Below are positions 53,377 to 64,000 of a stretch of 64,000 bases of DNA, piece after piece. A program made the position numbers and the translations under genes. Origin of the DNA: Hyphomicrobiales bacterium (GTDB lineage Bacteria; Pseudomonadota; Alphaproteobacteria; Rhizobiales; Aestuariivirgaceae); NCBI GenBank assembly GCA_025363755.1, contig JANYLQ010000026.1, forward strand, positions 1 through 64,000, given 5' to 3'. Numbering within the stretch: the stretch's first letter is position 1; every line of letters starts with the position of its first letter. Below the pieces are notes generated by a model. That model searched no databases, was not told where the DNA came from, and saw only the letters and a program-made list of their open reading frames with translations.

Positions 53377-55650
53377 TCAGTATTTTGTAACAGATAGTCG
53401 CCGAATAATCGCGCCAGGCAGATTTGAAAAATCATCTGTCCACTGATCAATCCCTGCAACTGGTACAAGGGGCTTCACATCGCCGCTTTGATCAAGCGGC
53501 TCCAGACTTTTAGACGACTTTGATATGGCAATAGCGATGGAATTAGCTCCGTATAGATCACCAGCCTTCGGTGGAACATAGTCGATAACGCGACCCTGAA
53601 GTGCAGGATCAATGGCTTGCATATTGGCTGCAACCACCGGAACCAAATCCATATAACGGTTGGTCACGTGTATGACCAATAGACCATCATCTTTAACATG
53701 GGAAAGATAGAGCTGGATTGCTTCCGTGGTAATCAAGTGCACCGGGATTGAATCTGACGAGAAAGCATCAACCAAAAGATAATCGGCCTTTTCATCTTTT
53801 GATTGACCAAGCATAATGCGTGCATCGCCTTCGATCATTTTCATAGTGGGGGCGCAAGACGACAAGAATGTGAATTGGTTTTTGTCCTGAGCAACCTTGA
53901 TCACATCGCGGTCGATTTCGTAATAGGCCCAATCTTCACCGGGCTTTGAATAGCAGGCAAGCGAACCCGTACCTAATCCGATAACGCGGATAGTGCCATT
54001 CTTGCCTTCAGCTGCAAGGCGGGCTTGCGTCGTGAGCAACGCTCGCGCCATACCACCCTCGGGGCTATAATAGGTCAGCGGACGGGGCTTAGCGGTGAAG
54101 CCCTCGGTCAATTCATCCAGCCGCTCAGCGCCGTGAATCGTGGTGCCATGAATGAGCAGGCGATGACCTTGAGCTCCACCATTGTCGGTGACGCTCAGCA
54201 CGCCAAAATAGCTTCGCAATGCCAAACGTTCATGAGTTTGTCCCGTAAGCGAACTTAAAACTACCATCACTAATGAGAGGGCTGCGACGGCCATTTGTTG
54301 GGCGCGAAAGGCGATAGATGCAAAAGCGCCAAATAGTCCGGCCTCAATTACGCGTGTCGAGACAAGCAGATGGAAACCGCCTTGTGGTGCTGTAAACGCG
54401 GTCAATAACATCAGGCCAATGCAAACGGTGAAGGGAAATAGGGGTTGTCTTAAAACATCGGCGACTTTGGAATTGCGCAAAATATCCCGTCGTGCCGCAA
54501 CGCCAATCACCAAGAGCAACGGATACTCAAACACTGAATTGAAAACCAAAGGTGCAATCAGCGAAACAAATAAGCCACCAAGCACACCACCCACAGACAT
54601 GAGCATATAAAATTCTGTCAGATGCGAAGCATCAGGTCGTGCTTCATAGAGTTGGCGGTGGCAGATGATAGCGGTTGAGAAAAATGACAGGGCACCGATG
54701 ATCATCACGGGGACTGCGAGCGAAAGCGGCAAGCCGAATTGAACGACAAAAGCAATCGGCAGGCTTACCAATTGTACAATGCGCATCAGCTTTAGAGAAA
54801 TGAGAGGACGGTCACGGAACACCAAGACGAACGTAAGCAAGAACAAAACCAATGGCGGCAACCAGAGAAAAGGAGCTGAGGCAATGTCAGTGGTAATATG
54901 ATTGGTCCAAGCCACAAGTAAAGCAGAGGGTACAAATGACAAAAAAATCCACCATCCACGCTCTGTCCATGTGATGGCATTGATGGATTGAGTTGTTACA
55001 AAGTTTTCAACAACAGCCCGTCGTTGCAGCATCATCAATCCGCACAGACCAATTGCTACGGCAAGGCCCATAAAGCCAAAACTCCATAACAAGGCTTGAT
55101 TGCGCAGGCCGAGCAAGGGCTCGACCACAAAAGGATAAGCAATCAATGCGCCGAGGCTGCCAATATTGCTGGCGCTATACAGGAAATACGGATTGACCGC
55201 ATCCTTATGGGTGGTACGGGCAAACCAGCTTTGCAAAAGAGGTGCAGTGGCCGAGATAAAAAAGAATGGATAGCCAATGGCTTTGGCCATAAGGCCAATC
55301 AGCCAAAGCCCGGCGGTGGCACCACCAGCTGGCACATCTGCCATGGGGAGATTAACTGGCAAACTGAACCAGGCGAGCGCCATCAGCCCAACATGCAAAG
55401 GCACCGCATAAACGGGTAGAACGAATTTTTTTAAAAGATGCGCATAACAATATCCACCCAGCAAAACCGCTTGAAAGAAACACATGGCAATCGCCCAAAC
55501 GGCAGGTGTGCCACCGAGAAGCGGCAGCGCCATGCGGGCAAACATCGGCTGCACCAAAAACAGCAACGAAGCACTCAGCAGCATGGTGGCAACATAAGCC
55601 GGAACCAGCATTTTGGTATTTGGGTGGGTTTCTAAACTGTTAACAGCCAT
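53377..55650 (-). CDS. Membrane-fused spermidine-synthase-like protein
   Basis: A 757-residue fusion. About 12-13 hydrophobic helices fill residues 15-470 (first YVATMLLSASLLFLVQPMFARMALPLLGG). A Rossmann methyltransferase-like spermidine synthase domain occupies about 510-720: VIGLGTGSLACYSKPGEDWAYYEIDRDV and EGDARIML...ADYLLVDAFSSDSIPVHLIT. The DAFSSDSIP motif is that of the fused family, whose substrate is unknown; ordinary polyamine synthesis is doubtful. AGAGGAAG precedes the ATG. Confidence 0.88.
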   Translation of the reverse strand: MAVNSLETHPNTKMLVPAYVATMLLSASLLFLVQPMFARMALPLLGGTPAVWAIAMCFFQAVLLGGYCYAHLLKKFVLPVYAVPLHVGLMALAWFSLPVNLPMADVPAGGATAGLWLIGLMAKAIGYPFFFISATAPLLQSWFARTTHKDAVNPYFLYSASNIGSLGALIAYPFVVEPLLGLRNQALLWSFGFMGLAVAIGLCGLMMLQRRAVVENFVTTQSINAITWTERGWWIFLSFVPSALLVAWTNHITTDIASAPFLWLPPLVLFLLTFVLVFRDRPLISLKLMRIVQLVSLPIAFVVQFGLPLSLAVPVMIIGALSFFSTAIICHRQLYEARPDASHLTEFYMLMSVGGVLGGLFVSLIAPLVFNSVFEYPLLLVIGVAARRDILRNSKVADVLRQPLFPFTVCIGLMLLTAFTAPQGGFHLLVSTRVIEAGLFGAFASIAFRAQQMAVAALSLVMVVLSSLTGQTHERLALRSYFGVLSVTDNGGAQGHRLLIHGTTIHGAERLDELTEGFTAKPRPLTYYSPEGGMARALLTTQARLAAEGKNGTIRVIGLGTGSLACYSKPGEDWAYYEIDRDVIKVAQDKNQFTFLSSCAPTMKMIEGDARIMLGQSKDEKADYLLVDAFSSDSIPVHLITTEAIQLYLSHVKDDGLLVIHVTNRYMDLVPVVAANMQAIDPALQGRVIDYVPPKAGDLYGANSIAIAISKSSKSLEPLDQSGDVKPLVPVAGIDQWTDDFSNLPGAIIRRLSVTKY

Positions 55651-55704
55651 GCCATCTTCCTCTTGGATAGGTGGCCTATTTAGCGATGGAGAGTTGATAG
55701 CTGA

Positions 55705-56463
55705 TTAAGAGACTTTAACACCGTAACGATGCAAATCGCGGGCCTCATGTTTGAGCCAGGTGCGGGCATCTTTGGCATGTTTGCAGTGGGTTAAAACCAA
55801 CCGCCAAAAGCGCGGGCCATGGTTCATTTCACGAATATGCGCCACCTCATGAGCCGCCACATAATCCAGTACATAACGCGGCGCCAAAACCAATCGCCAA
55901 GAATAGGAAAGGGCGCGCGCCGCCGAGCATGAGCCCCAGCGGCTCGATTGGTCGCGCACGGTTAACGCAGAATATTCAACATTCATTGCATTGGCGTAAT
56001 ATTCGGAAGCTAGTGTTAGGTCTTTAGCTGCTTGCTGTTTGAACCAATCTGTCAAGCGACGGTTTATATGGGCTGGGTCGCCCGGCACGATGATTGTCTT
56101 TGCCAGCTGATCGAGTTGCACCAGGCCGCGCTTTCCGCCGGGACAAATGATGGAATGAAATTCACCGCGAAACGGAACTGCAACACCACCTTCAAATGCC
56201 AATGCGGACATGCGGTTTGAAATGTTTTTAAGAACCCAGGTTTTGGATGCGTGAGCAAATCTAAGCGCCTCGGCTTGCGTGGTGCGTTTGGGCAGCGTCA
56301 TCATAAGCCCAGAACCATCTTTCGCCACGCGCATAATCATGCGCTTGCAGCGTCCGTTGCGTTTGAAAGACAATTTGATGTCTTGTCCCTCAATCTGCAT
56401 CACACAAGGTTCTGGTGCAGGGTAGCTGCGCAGAACCGCGATGCGGCCCAGCAGACTAATCAT
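55705..56463 (-). CDS. YgjP-type zinc metallopeptidase (DUF45)
   Basis: A 252-residue cytosolic protein with HExxH in DYVAAHEVAHIREMNHGPRFWRLV and the third ligand His in MNHGPRFW, as in the YgjP/SprT-like (DUF45, M48-related) family. RDQSSRWGSCSAARALSYSWRLVLAP is a further family signature. E. coli YgjP-like proteins have unclear roles. It overlaps phaZ as ATGA and is probably cotranscribed. Confidence 0.9.
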   Translation of the reverse strand: MISLLGRIAVLRSYPAPEPCVMQIEGQDIKLSFKRNGRCKRMIMRVAKDGSGLMMTLPKRTTQAEALRFAHASKTWVLKNISNRMSALAFEGGVAVPFRGEFHSIICPGGKRGLVQLDQLAKTIIVPGDPAHINRRLTDWFKQQAAKDLTLASEYYANAMNVEYSALTVRDQSSRWGSCSAARALSYSWRLVLAPRYVLDYVAAHEVAHIREMNHGPRFWRLVLTHCKHAKDARTWLKHEARDLHRYGVKVS

Positions 56464-57704
56464 TTTTCGATTTTTTGGAAGAAGCCCTTAATCTTAGGGG
56501 CTACTTCAGCACGGAATTTTGAGCCGGAGAAAACGCCATAATGTCCAACCTTCATTTGCAAGTGATGAAGTTTTTTTGCTGACGGAATGTTACGGCAAAG
56601 ATCATGTGCAGCCTCAGTTTGGCCCACGCCTGAAATATCATCACGCTCGCCTTCAACAGTCATCAATCCGGTCTTTGTAATTTTCGCAGGATCCACGAGT
56701 TGGCCGCGGTGTCGGTAGGTGCCATGCGGCAAATCAAAATGCACAAATACACGGTCGACGGTTTGAAGATAGAATTCAGCGGTCAAATCCATGACCGCCA
56801 TATATTCATCATAGAAAATTCTGTGGCGCTCTGAATCGGTTTCATCGCCTTCAACCAAGCTTTGATAAAGCTCTTTATGGGCTTTCACATGCCGGTCAGC
56901 GTTCATCGCCAGAAAACTGCCTAGCTGCATAAAGCCTGGATAAACTTCGCGGCCTTGCCCGGCATGACCACCAGTGACGTTCATAATCATATTATCTTGC
57001 AGCCACTTGGAGCCTTTTTCCTGCGCCAATTTGTTGACAGCTGTCGGGTTGCGCTGCGTATCGATAGGCCCGCCCATCAGCACCATTGATAGTGGTACCA
57101 GAGGGTCATTGGCGGCACTCATCAAGGACACTGCTGCCATGACTGGAACCGAAGGTTGGCAAACAGCCATGATATGAACACGCGATTTTAAATGATGCAT
57201 CATTGCAATCAGCGTATCGGCATAATCATCAAGATCAAATGCGCCAGCGGAAAGCGGAACCTCGCGCGCATCGTTCCAGTCTGTCACGTAGACATCATAG
57301 TCGGACAACATTTCTTCAACAGTGCCTTTGAGCAGCGTTGCATAGTGGCCCGACATAGGGGCGACCATGAGGAGCTTTGTCTGGGGTTTTGATTTTGCGG
57401 CTAAATCTTTTTTAAAATTAACAAGATTGCAAAATGGCATCTGCCATACAATTTCTTCGCGCACGGCAATTTCTTTGCCATCAATTTGTGTTGAGGTGAT
57501 ATCAAACCTAGGTTTGTCATAGCGGCGCGTGGCACGTTCAAACATATGTAGTGATGCAGTGGCGCTGCGCCCCAGCGATGTGTGGGCCAGTGGATTAAAT
57601 TGGTTACCCCAAAAGGCCAAACCAGCATCTGCCAAAAAGCGCATGGGCGCCATGGCGGCGTGGTTCATTTCGTAAAGTGGATACAACATCTTTGTTACAA
57701 ACAT
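56460..57704 (-). CDS. phaZ: Intracellular polyhydroxyalkanoate depolymerase
   Basis: A 414-residue alpha/beta hydrolase of the intracellular PhaZ type. The family start MLYPLYEMNHAAMAPMR, the DYDVYVTDWNDAREVPL segment, and the nucleophile region VHIMAVCQPSVPVMAA, where cysteine takes the usual serine position as in this family, are seen. The C-terminal Asp (EGERDDISGVGQ) and His (KVGHYGVFSG) complete the triad. It releases 3-hydroxybutyrate from storage granules. No phaC lies nearby. Confidence 0.94.
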   Translation of the reverse strand: MFVTKMLYPLYEMNHAAMAPMRFLADAGLAFWGNQFNPLAHTSLGRSATASLHMFERATRRYDKPRFDITSTQIDGKEIAVREEIVWQMPFCNLVNFKKDLAAKSKPQTKLLMVAPMSGHYATLLKGTVEEMLSDYDVYVTDWNDAREVPLSAGAFDLDDYADTLIAMMHHLKSRVHIMAVCQPSVPVMAAVSLMSAANDPLVPLSMVLMGGPIDTQRNPTAVNKLAQEKGSKWLQDNMIMNVTGGHAGQGREVYPGFMQLGSFLAMNADRHVKAHKELYQSLVEGDETDSERHRIFYDEYMAVMDLTAEFYLQTVDRVFVHFDLPHGTYRHRGQLVDPAKITKTGLMTVEGERDDISGVGQTEAAHDLCRNIPSAKKLHHLQMKVGHYGVFSGSKFRAEVAPKIKGFFQKIEK

Positions 57705-57768
57705 CCTTCAAGCATCAAACATGCTCGTTAATAAACCAACAAGAATGGGATAACCCCCGTTAGCCACT

Positions 57769-58389
57769 CTAACCTTGTAACACGCTTTTCAGTTCCAATG
57801 CCAAGGCTTTTGCATCGGTTGTATATGGGAAGTGCTTGGCAAATTTTCCATCTGGCCCCATGAGATAGAGGATGGAGGAGTGATCCATGTCATAATTTTG
57901 GGGATCTTTGGCGTTAGGCACTTTTTTGTAAAAAACATGAAAGGCCCGCGCCATGGCTGCAAGCTGTTCTGGTGTTCCGGTCAATCCTACCAGCCTCGAA
58001 TCGAAATTAGCAACATATTCGCCAATAATTTTCGGTTTGTCGCGCTCAGGATCGATCGATACGAAAACCGGCGTAATTTTTGAGCCATCCGGCCCCAGCT
58101 CTTTCAATGCCGCCGTCAACACTTGAAGCTCTGTTGGGCAGACGTCAGGGCAAAATGTGTAACCGAAGAAATAGATCGTATAGTGGCCCTCGAAATTTTT
58201 TTCGGTAACCATCTCGCCCTTTTGGTTGACCATGGTGAATGGCCCACCGATCAACGCCGTGCCCGAACCAATCGGGCCTTTGGTGGGCCATTGGGTGAGC
58301 GCCAAAGCGGCGATTGCAAGGGCCGCAATGATCATAATTGCAGCGGCGATAAGCTTTGGGCGCGAGGGCAGGAGGTTTGAATCTGACAT
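57769..58389 (-). CDS. SCO1/SenC copper chaperone
   Basis: A 206-residue membrane-anchored thioredoxin-fold protein. A single N-terminal helix (about 14-35) precedes the copper site CPDVCP, with the His in YDMDHSSILYLMGPDG as third ligand. It delivers copper to cytochrome oxidase CuA. It is divergent from regB, the same arrangement as senC-regBA of photosynthetic alphaproteobacteria. The start is the Met of MSDSNLLPS, five codons into the open frame. Confidence 0.94.
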   Translation of the reverse strand: MSDSNLLPSRPKLIAAAIMIIAALAIAALALTQWPTKGPIGSGTALIGGPFTMVNQKGEMVTEKNFEGHYTIYFFGYTFCPDVCPTELQVLTAALKELGPDGSKITPVFVSIDPERDKPKIIGEYVANFDSRLVGLTGTPEQLAAMARAFHVFYKKVPNAKDPQNYDMDHSSILYLMGPDGKFAKHFPYTTDAKALALELKSVLQG

Positions 58390-58435
58390 CAGGATTTGGA
58401 GCATAGATGATTTCGATCTATATGGAAATTACATC

Positions 58436-59773
58436 ATGACTCAAAGTTTCGCGTTTTCAAATCCAAATGAACATTACGGCCTGTTGCGCCTGCGCACCTT
58501 GGTGCGGTTGCGGTGGTTGGCTGTTATCGGTCAATCGGCCGCCGTGTTGGGTGTGGAATATATTTTAGGGTTCAAACTGCCGCTGGCATTATGCTTGGCG
58601 ATGATTGCTTTGAGTGCATGGCTGAATGTGTTTCTCACATTACGCTGGCGCAGTGGGCAACGTTTGGCGGCACGACCTGCTGGATTGTTATTGGGCTATG
58701 ATATCATCCAATTGGCCATTTTGCTCTATTTAACGGGCGGATTGGAAAATCCTTTTGCGTTTTTATTTTTGGTACCGGTCACAATTTCGGCAACGTCATT
58801 GCCACTGACATGGACATTGAGCTTGGCTTCAATGGCTTTCACCTGCGCAACTATTTTGGCTTTTATACATAAGCCCCTGCCATGGTCAGATGCTACTGCG
58901 TTGAGCCTGCCACCGACTTATATTGCGGGGATGTGGGCAGCTCTGGTTTGCGGCACGGTGTTCTCTGCAATTTATGCAAGGCGCATTGCAGAGGAAGCAC
59001 GGCTCATGTCGTCGGCTTTATCAGCCACTGAAATTGTTTTGGCACGTGAGCAGCGTTTATCGGCTCTTGATGGTTTGGCGGCGGCGGCGGCGCATGAACT
59101 GGGAACACCGCTGGCGACGATCGCCTTGGTGGCAAAGGAACTGAAACGTGAAGTCCCCAAAAATTCTCCGCATACGGAGGATATTGATTTGCTGATTTCG
59201 CAAGCTGCAAGGTGCCGCGATATTCTAAAACGCTTGGCTGTGCCCGACCAGATTTCTGATGATGTTTACCAGCAAGTAACACTCGAAGCGATGATTGAAG
59301 ATATGGTTTCGCCGCTTCGTGGTTCGGAAGTTAAAATTACTATTGATGCAGCACCCGATGCAAAATCATCAACGCCAGAGCCTGTTTTTAGGCGCAACCC
59401 GGCCATTACCTATGGTTTGGGCAACTTGCTGGAGAATGCTTTTGACTTTGCTGTGAGCTCAGTTGAGGTGAAAGCCCGCTGGACTGCAAACCAGATTGTT
59501 TTAACTGTGGCGGATGATGGCCCGGGATTTGACCAAGCGATTTTTGATCAATTGGGTGATCCGTTTGTGACCACCCGTCCCGGCTATGGCGAAAAGGCGG
59601 CAAAGGAAGAGGGCCAGCATGAAGGCATGGGACTGGGGCTATTTATCGCCAAAACGCTGCTTGAAAGATCAGGCGCTGTTGTGGCCTTGGCAAACCGGAA
59701 ATATCCAGCCAGGGGAGCAATGATCCAAATCACCTGGCCTCGTAGTGTTGTGGATGTTGGCAAAAATACTTGA
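58436..59773 (+). CDS. regB: Redox sensor histidine kinase RegB/PrrB/ActS
   Basis: A 445-residue membrane kinase with six helices in residues 25-190. The quinone-sensing GGLENPFAF is present (GGxxNPF). The H-box is AAAAHELGTPLATIALVAKEL, and the redox cysteine is in LLISQAARCRDILKRL, at the position known from Rhodobacter RegB. ATPase boxes are LGNLLENAFDFA, VADDGPGFD, and GMGLGLFIAKTL. The frame opens 70 codons upstream within the SCO1 gene; the ATG of MTQSFAFS is taken. Confidence 0.96.
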   Translation: MTQSFAFSNPNEHYGLLRLRTLVRLRWLAVIGQSAAVLGVEYILGFKLPLALCLAMIALSAWLNVFLTLRWRSGQRLAARPAGLLLGYDIIQLAILLYLTGGLENPFAFLFLVPVTISATSLPLTWTLSLASMAFTCATILAFIHKPLPWSDATALSLPPTYIAGMWAALVCGTVFSAIYARRIAEEARLMSSALSATEIVLAREQRLSALDGLAAAAAHELGTPLATIALVAKELKREVPKNSPHTEDIDLLISQAARCRDILKRLAVPDQISDDVYQQVTLEAMIEDMVSPLRGSEVKITIDAAPDAKSSTPEPVFRRNPAITYGLGNLLENAFDFAVSSVEVKARWTANQIVLTVADDGPGFDQAIFDQLGDPFVTTRPGYGEKAAKEEGQHEGMGLGLFIAKTLLERSGAVVALANRKYPARGAMIQITWPRSVVDVGKNT

Positions 59774-59778
59774 CGTGA

Positions 59779-59802
59779 ACTGGTAGCCGCCGCACAACGT
59801 AA
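59779..59802 (+). promoter_or_regulatory. Candidate ECF-type promoter before regA
   Basis: GAAC, 17 bases, CGTAAC, ending about 10 bases before the regA ATG. It matches the spacing before chvI and the FAD operon and shares CACAACGTAACA with the latter. The closeness to the ATG would leave a very short leader. Confidence 0.35.
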
Positions 59803-59809
59803 CATCACC

Positions 59810-60346
59810 ATGACAGACATTATTGAAAAAAACCTCCTCCTTGTTGACGACGACAATCCTTTCCTGACCAGGCTTGGCCGGGCCATGGAAACCCGCGGTT
59901 TCACAGTGCGGCTTGCTGGAACAGTGGCTGACGGCATTGCCGAAGTGAAAAAAGACGCGCCCAATTATGCCGTGGTTGATTTACGTTTGACCGATGGCAA
60001 TGGCCTCGACGTGATCGAAGCGCTCCATGCCAAACGGCCTGAAGCCCGCGTTGTGGTGTTAACTGGCTATGGCAATATTGCGACCGCTGTAACCGCGGTC
60101 AAACTGGGTGCCATTGATTATCTGGCCAAACCCGCCGACGCAGATGCGGTTTACGGGGCTTTGACTGGCGATACCGAAAACCGCAATGCGCTGCCGGATA
60201 ATCCGATGTCGGCTGATCGGGTGCGATGGGAACATATCCAGCGCGTATTCGAACTGTGCAGCCGCAATGTTTCAGAAACCGCAAGGCGTCTGAATATGCA
60301 CCGTAGGACGCTGCAACGCATCCTGGCCAAACGCGCCCCAAAATAA
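59810..60346 (+). CDS. regA: Redox response regulator RegA/PrrA/ActR
   Basis: A 178-residue response regulator. The receiver has phospho-acceptor Asp57 in AVVDLRLTDGNGLDVIEAL, and the Fis-type helix-turn-helix at the C-terminus is NVSETARRLNMHRRTLQRILAKRAPK, nearly invariant in RegA proteins. The linker is proline-containing, as usual. It follows regB by 36 bases. It controls respiration, nitrogen and carbon fixation genes in relatives; the bd oxidase operon in this window is a natural candidate target. Confidence 0.96.
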   Translation: MTDIIEKNLLLVDDDNPFLTRLGRAMETRGFTVRLAGTVADGIAEVKKDAPNYAVVDLRLTDGNGLDVIEALHAKRPEARVVVLTGYGNIATAVTAVKLGAIDYLAKPADADAVYGALTGDTENRNALPDNPMSADRVRWEHIQRVFELCSRNVSETARRLNMHRRTLQRILAKRAPK

Positions 60347-60371
60347 AAATCCTATATTTAATAAAAAAGCC

Positions 60372-60400
60372 TTGACACCGTACGGTGAGCTCGCTAGATG
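60372..60400 (+). promoter_or_regulatory. Sigma-70-like promoter overlapped by a palindrome, without a gene
   Basis: TTGACA, 17 bases, TAGATG. A perfect 12-base palindrome CACCGTACGGTG overlaps the -35 box, an arrangement typical of TetR-type operators. No real gene follows rightward; only a repeat and the end of gyrB. Possibly a relic of a lost gene. Confidence 0.45.
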
Positions 60401-60492
60401 TGTCTAGTCTCCAGAAATGGGCCTCCTCCTACAAACAAGTCTTGCAAGGTGAATGAAGACGACGTTTTTGGGTGGAGATTGAAACTTTACAT

Positions 60493-60621
60493 CCCTCTCC
60501 TGACTTGGCTTTTGCCAAGTCTGTCTCTCCCGCGAGGGGAGAGACTCAAGGTGAAGCGCTTTTCTTTCTTAAGTCTCCCCGCTTGCCGGAGAGACAGCCT
60601 GCTCTTGCAGGCAGGAGAGGG
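60493..60621. repeat. Palindromic intergenic element downstream of gyrB
   Basis: About 129 bases flanked by CCCTCTCCTG and CAGGAGAGGG. Internal hairpins are GACTTGGC(TTTT)GCCAAGTC, TCTCTCCCGCGAGGGGAGAGA and GCCTGC(TCTT)GCAGGC. This is the style of rhizobial interspersed palindromes. It lies between the convergent regA and gyrB genes. Confidence 0.8.
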
Positions 60622-60635
60622 CAGATGCCGTGAGG

Positions 60636-64000
<3,365 letters not shown>

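Overview
The window comes from an alphaproteobacterial chromosome, most likely Hyphomicrobiales (Rhizobiales) or a close relative. This rests on gene content: ChvG/ChvI joined to a short HPr kinase and an EIIA/HPr pair, a fructose-type FrcBCAK transporter with a ROK regulator, MmcB, RegB/RegA next to a SCO1 protein, an intracellular PHB depolymerase, a CIO-type bd oxidase with a DUF2474 peptide, and gyrB-recF. Base composition is moderate, genes are tightly packed with many ATGA and TGATG junctions, and no gene-free stretch exceeds about 300 bases. I see no transposase, integrase, prophage or CRISPR array.

Layout. 0-7 kb: a leftward housekeeping run (rph, rdgB, hemW, rsmI, yraN, gshB, a HAD phosphatase), preceded by an aldo/keto reductase and a DUF1330 protein. 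6.7-13.4 kb: the heat-shock set hrcA, grpE, dnaK and dnaJ, all leftward, with a sigma-32-like promoter before dnaK; alkB and a GlcG-like gene run the other way between dnaK and grpE. 13.6-18.9 kb: dapB-gpmA-GNAT, an Ada-like methyltransferase, nth, a CysZ/EI24 membrane protein and an adenosine kinase. 18.9-24.5 kb: a leftward RNA-processing and envelope operon (tsaB-rimI fusion, plsC, miaB, ybeZ, ybeY, CorC-like). 24.6-30.2 kb: sugar uptake, with a ROK repressor and a FucU mutarotase divergent from frcBCAK across a 45-bp palindrome. 30.2-36.4 kb: a HugZ-like protein, chvI-chvG-hprK-EIIA-HPr, mmcB, a MarR regulator with a C-terminal cysteine cluster, msrA and tRNA-Ser(GGA). 36.4-39.8 kb is the most accessory-looking part: an L,D-transpeptidase, a lone SagB-type flavin dehydrogenase behind a tiny basic 26-residue ORF, an unknown 103-residue protein and an XRE-like regulator. 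39.8-45.9 kb: cydAB with a DUF2474 peptide, then an SDR divergent from a FAD oxidoreductase-DUF1365-DUF2177 operon. 46-51 kb: pckA and a sugar-acid set (lactonase-type amidohydrolase, aldose dehydrogenase-type reductase, UxaA dehydratase) around two strong palindromes. 51-64 kb: a class A PBP, a membrane-fused spermidine-synthase-like protein, a YgjP-type metallopeptidase, phaZ, SCO1, regB-regA, gyrB and the 3' part of recF.

How it works together. Much of the window links carbon supply, redox and envelope state: Frc uptake, HPr kinase with HPr and EIIA, ChvG/ChvI, PEP carboxykinase, PHB mobilisation, and RegB/RegA with the bd oxidase. The observations most worth following are the SagB/small-peptide locus, an AAC-N17-CGTAAC promoter architecture shared by chvI, regA and the FAD operon, the long operator at the frc locus, the TsaB-RimI fusion, and the cysteine-tailed MarR protein.
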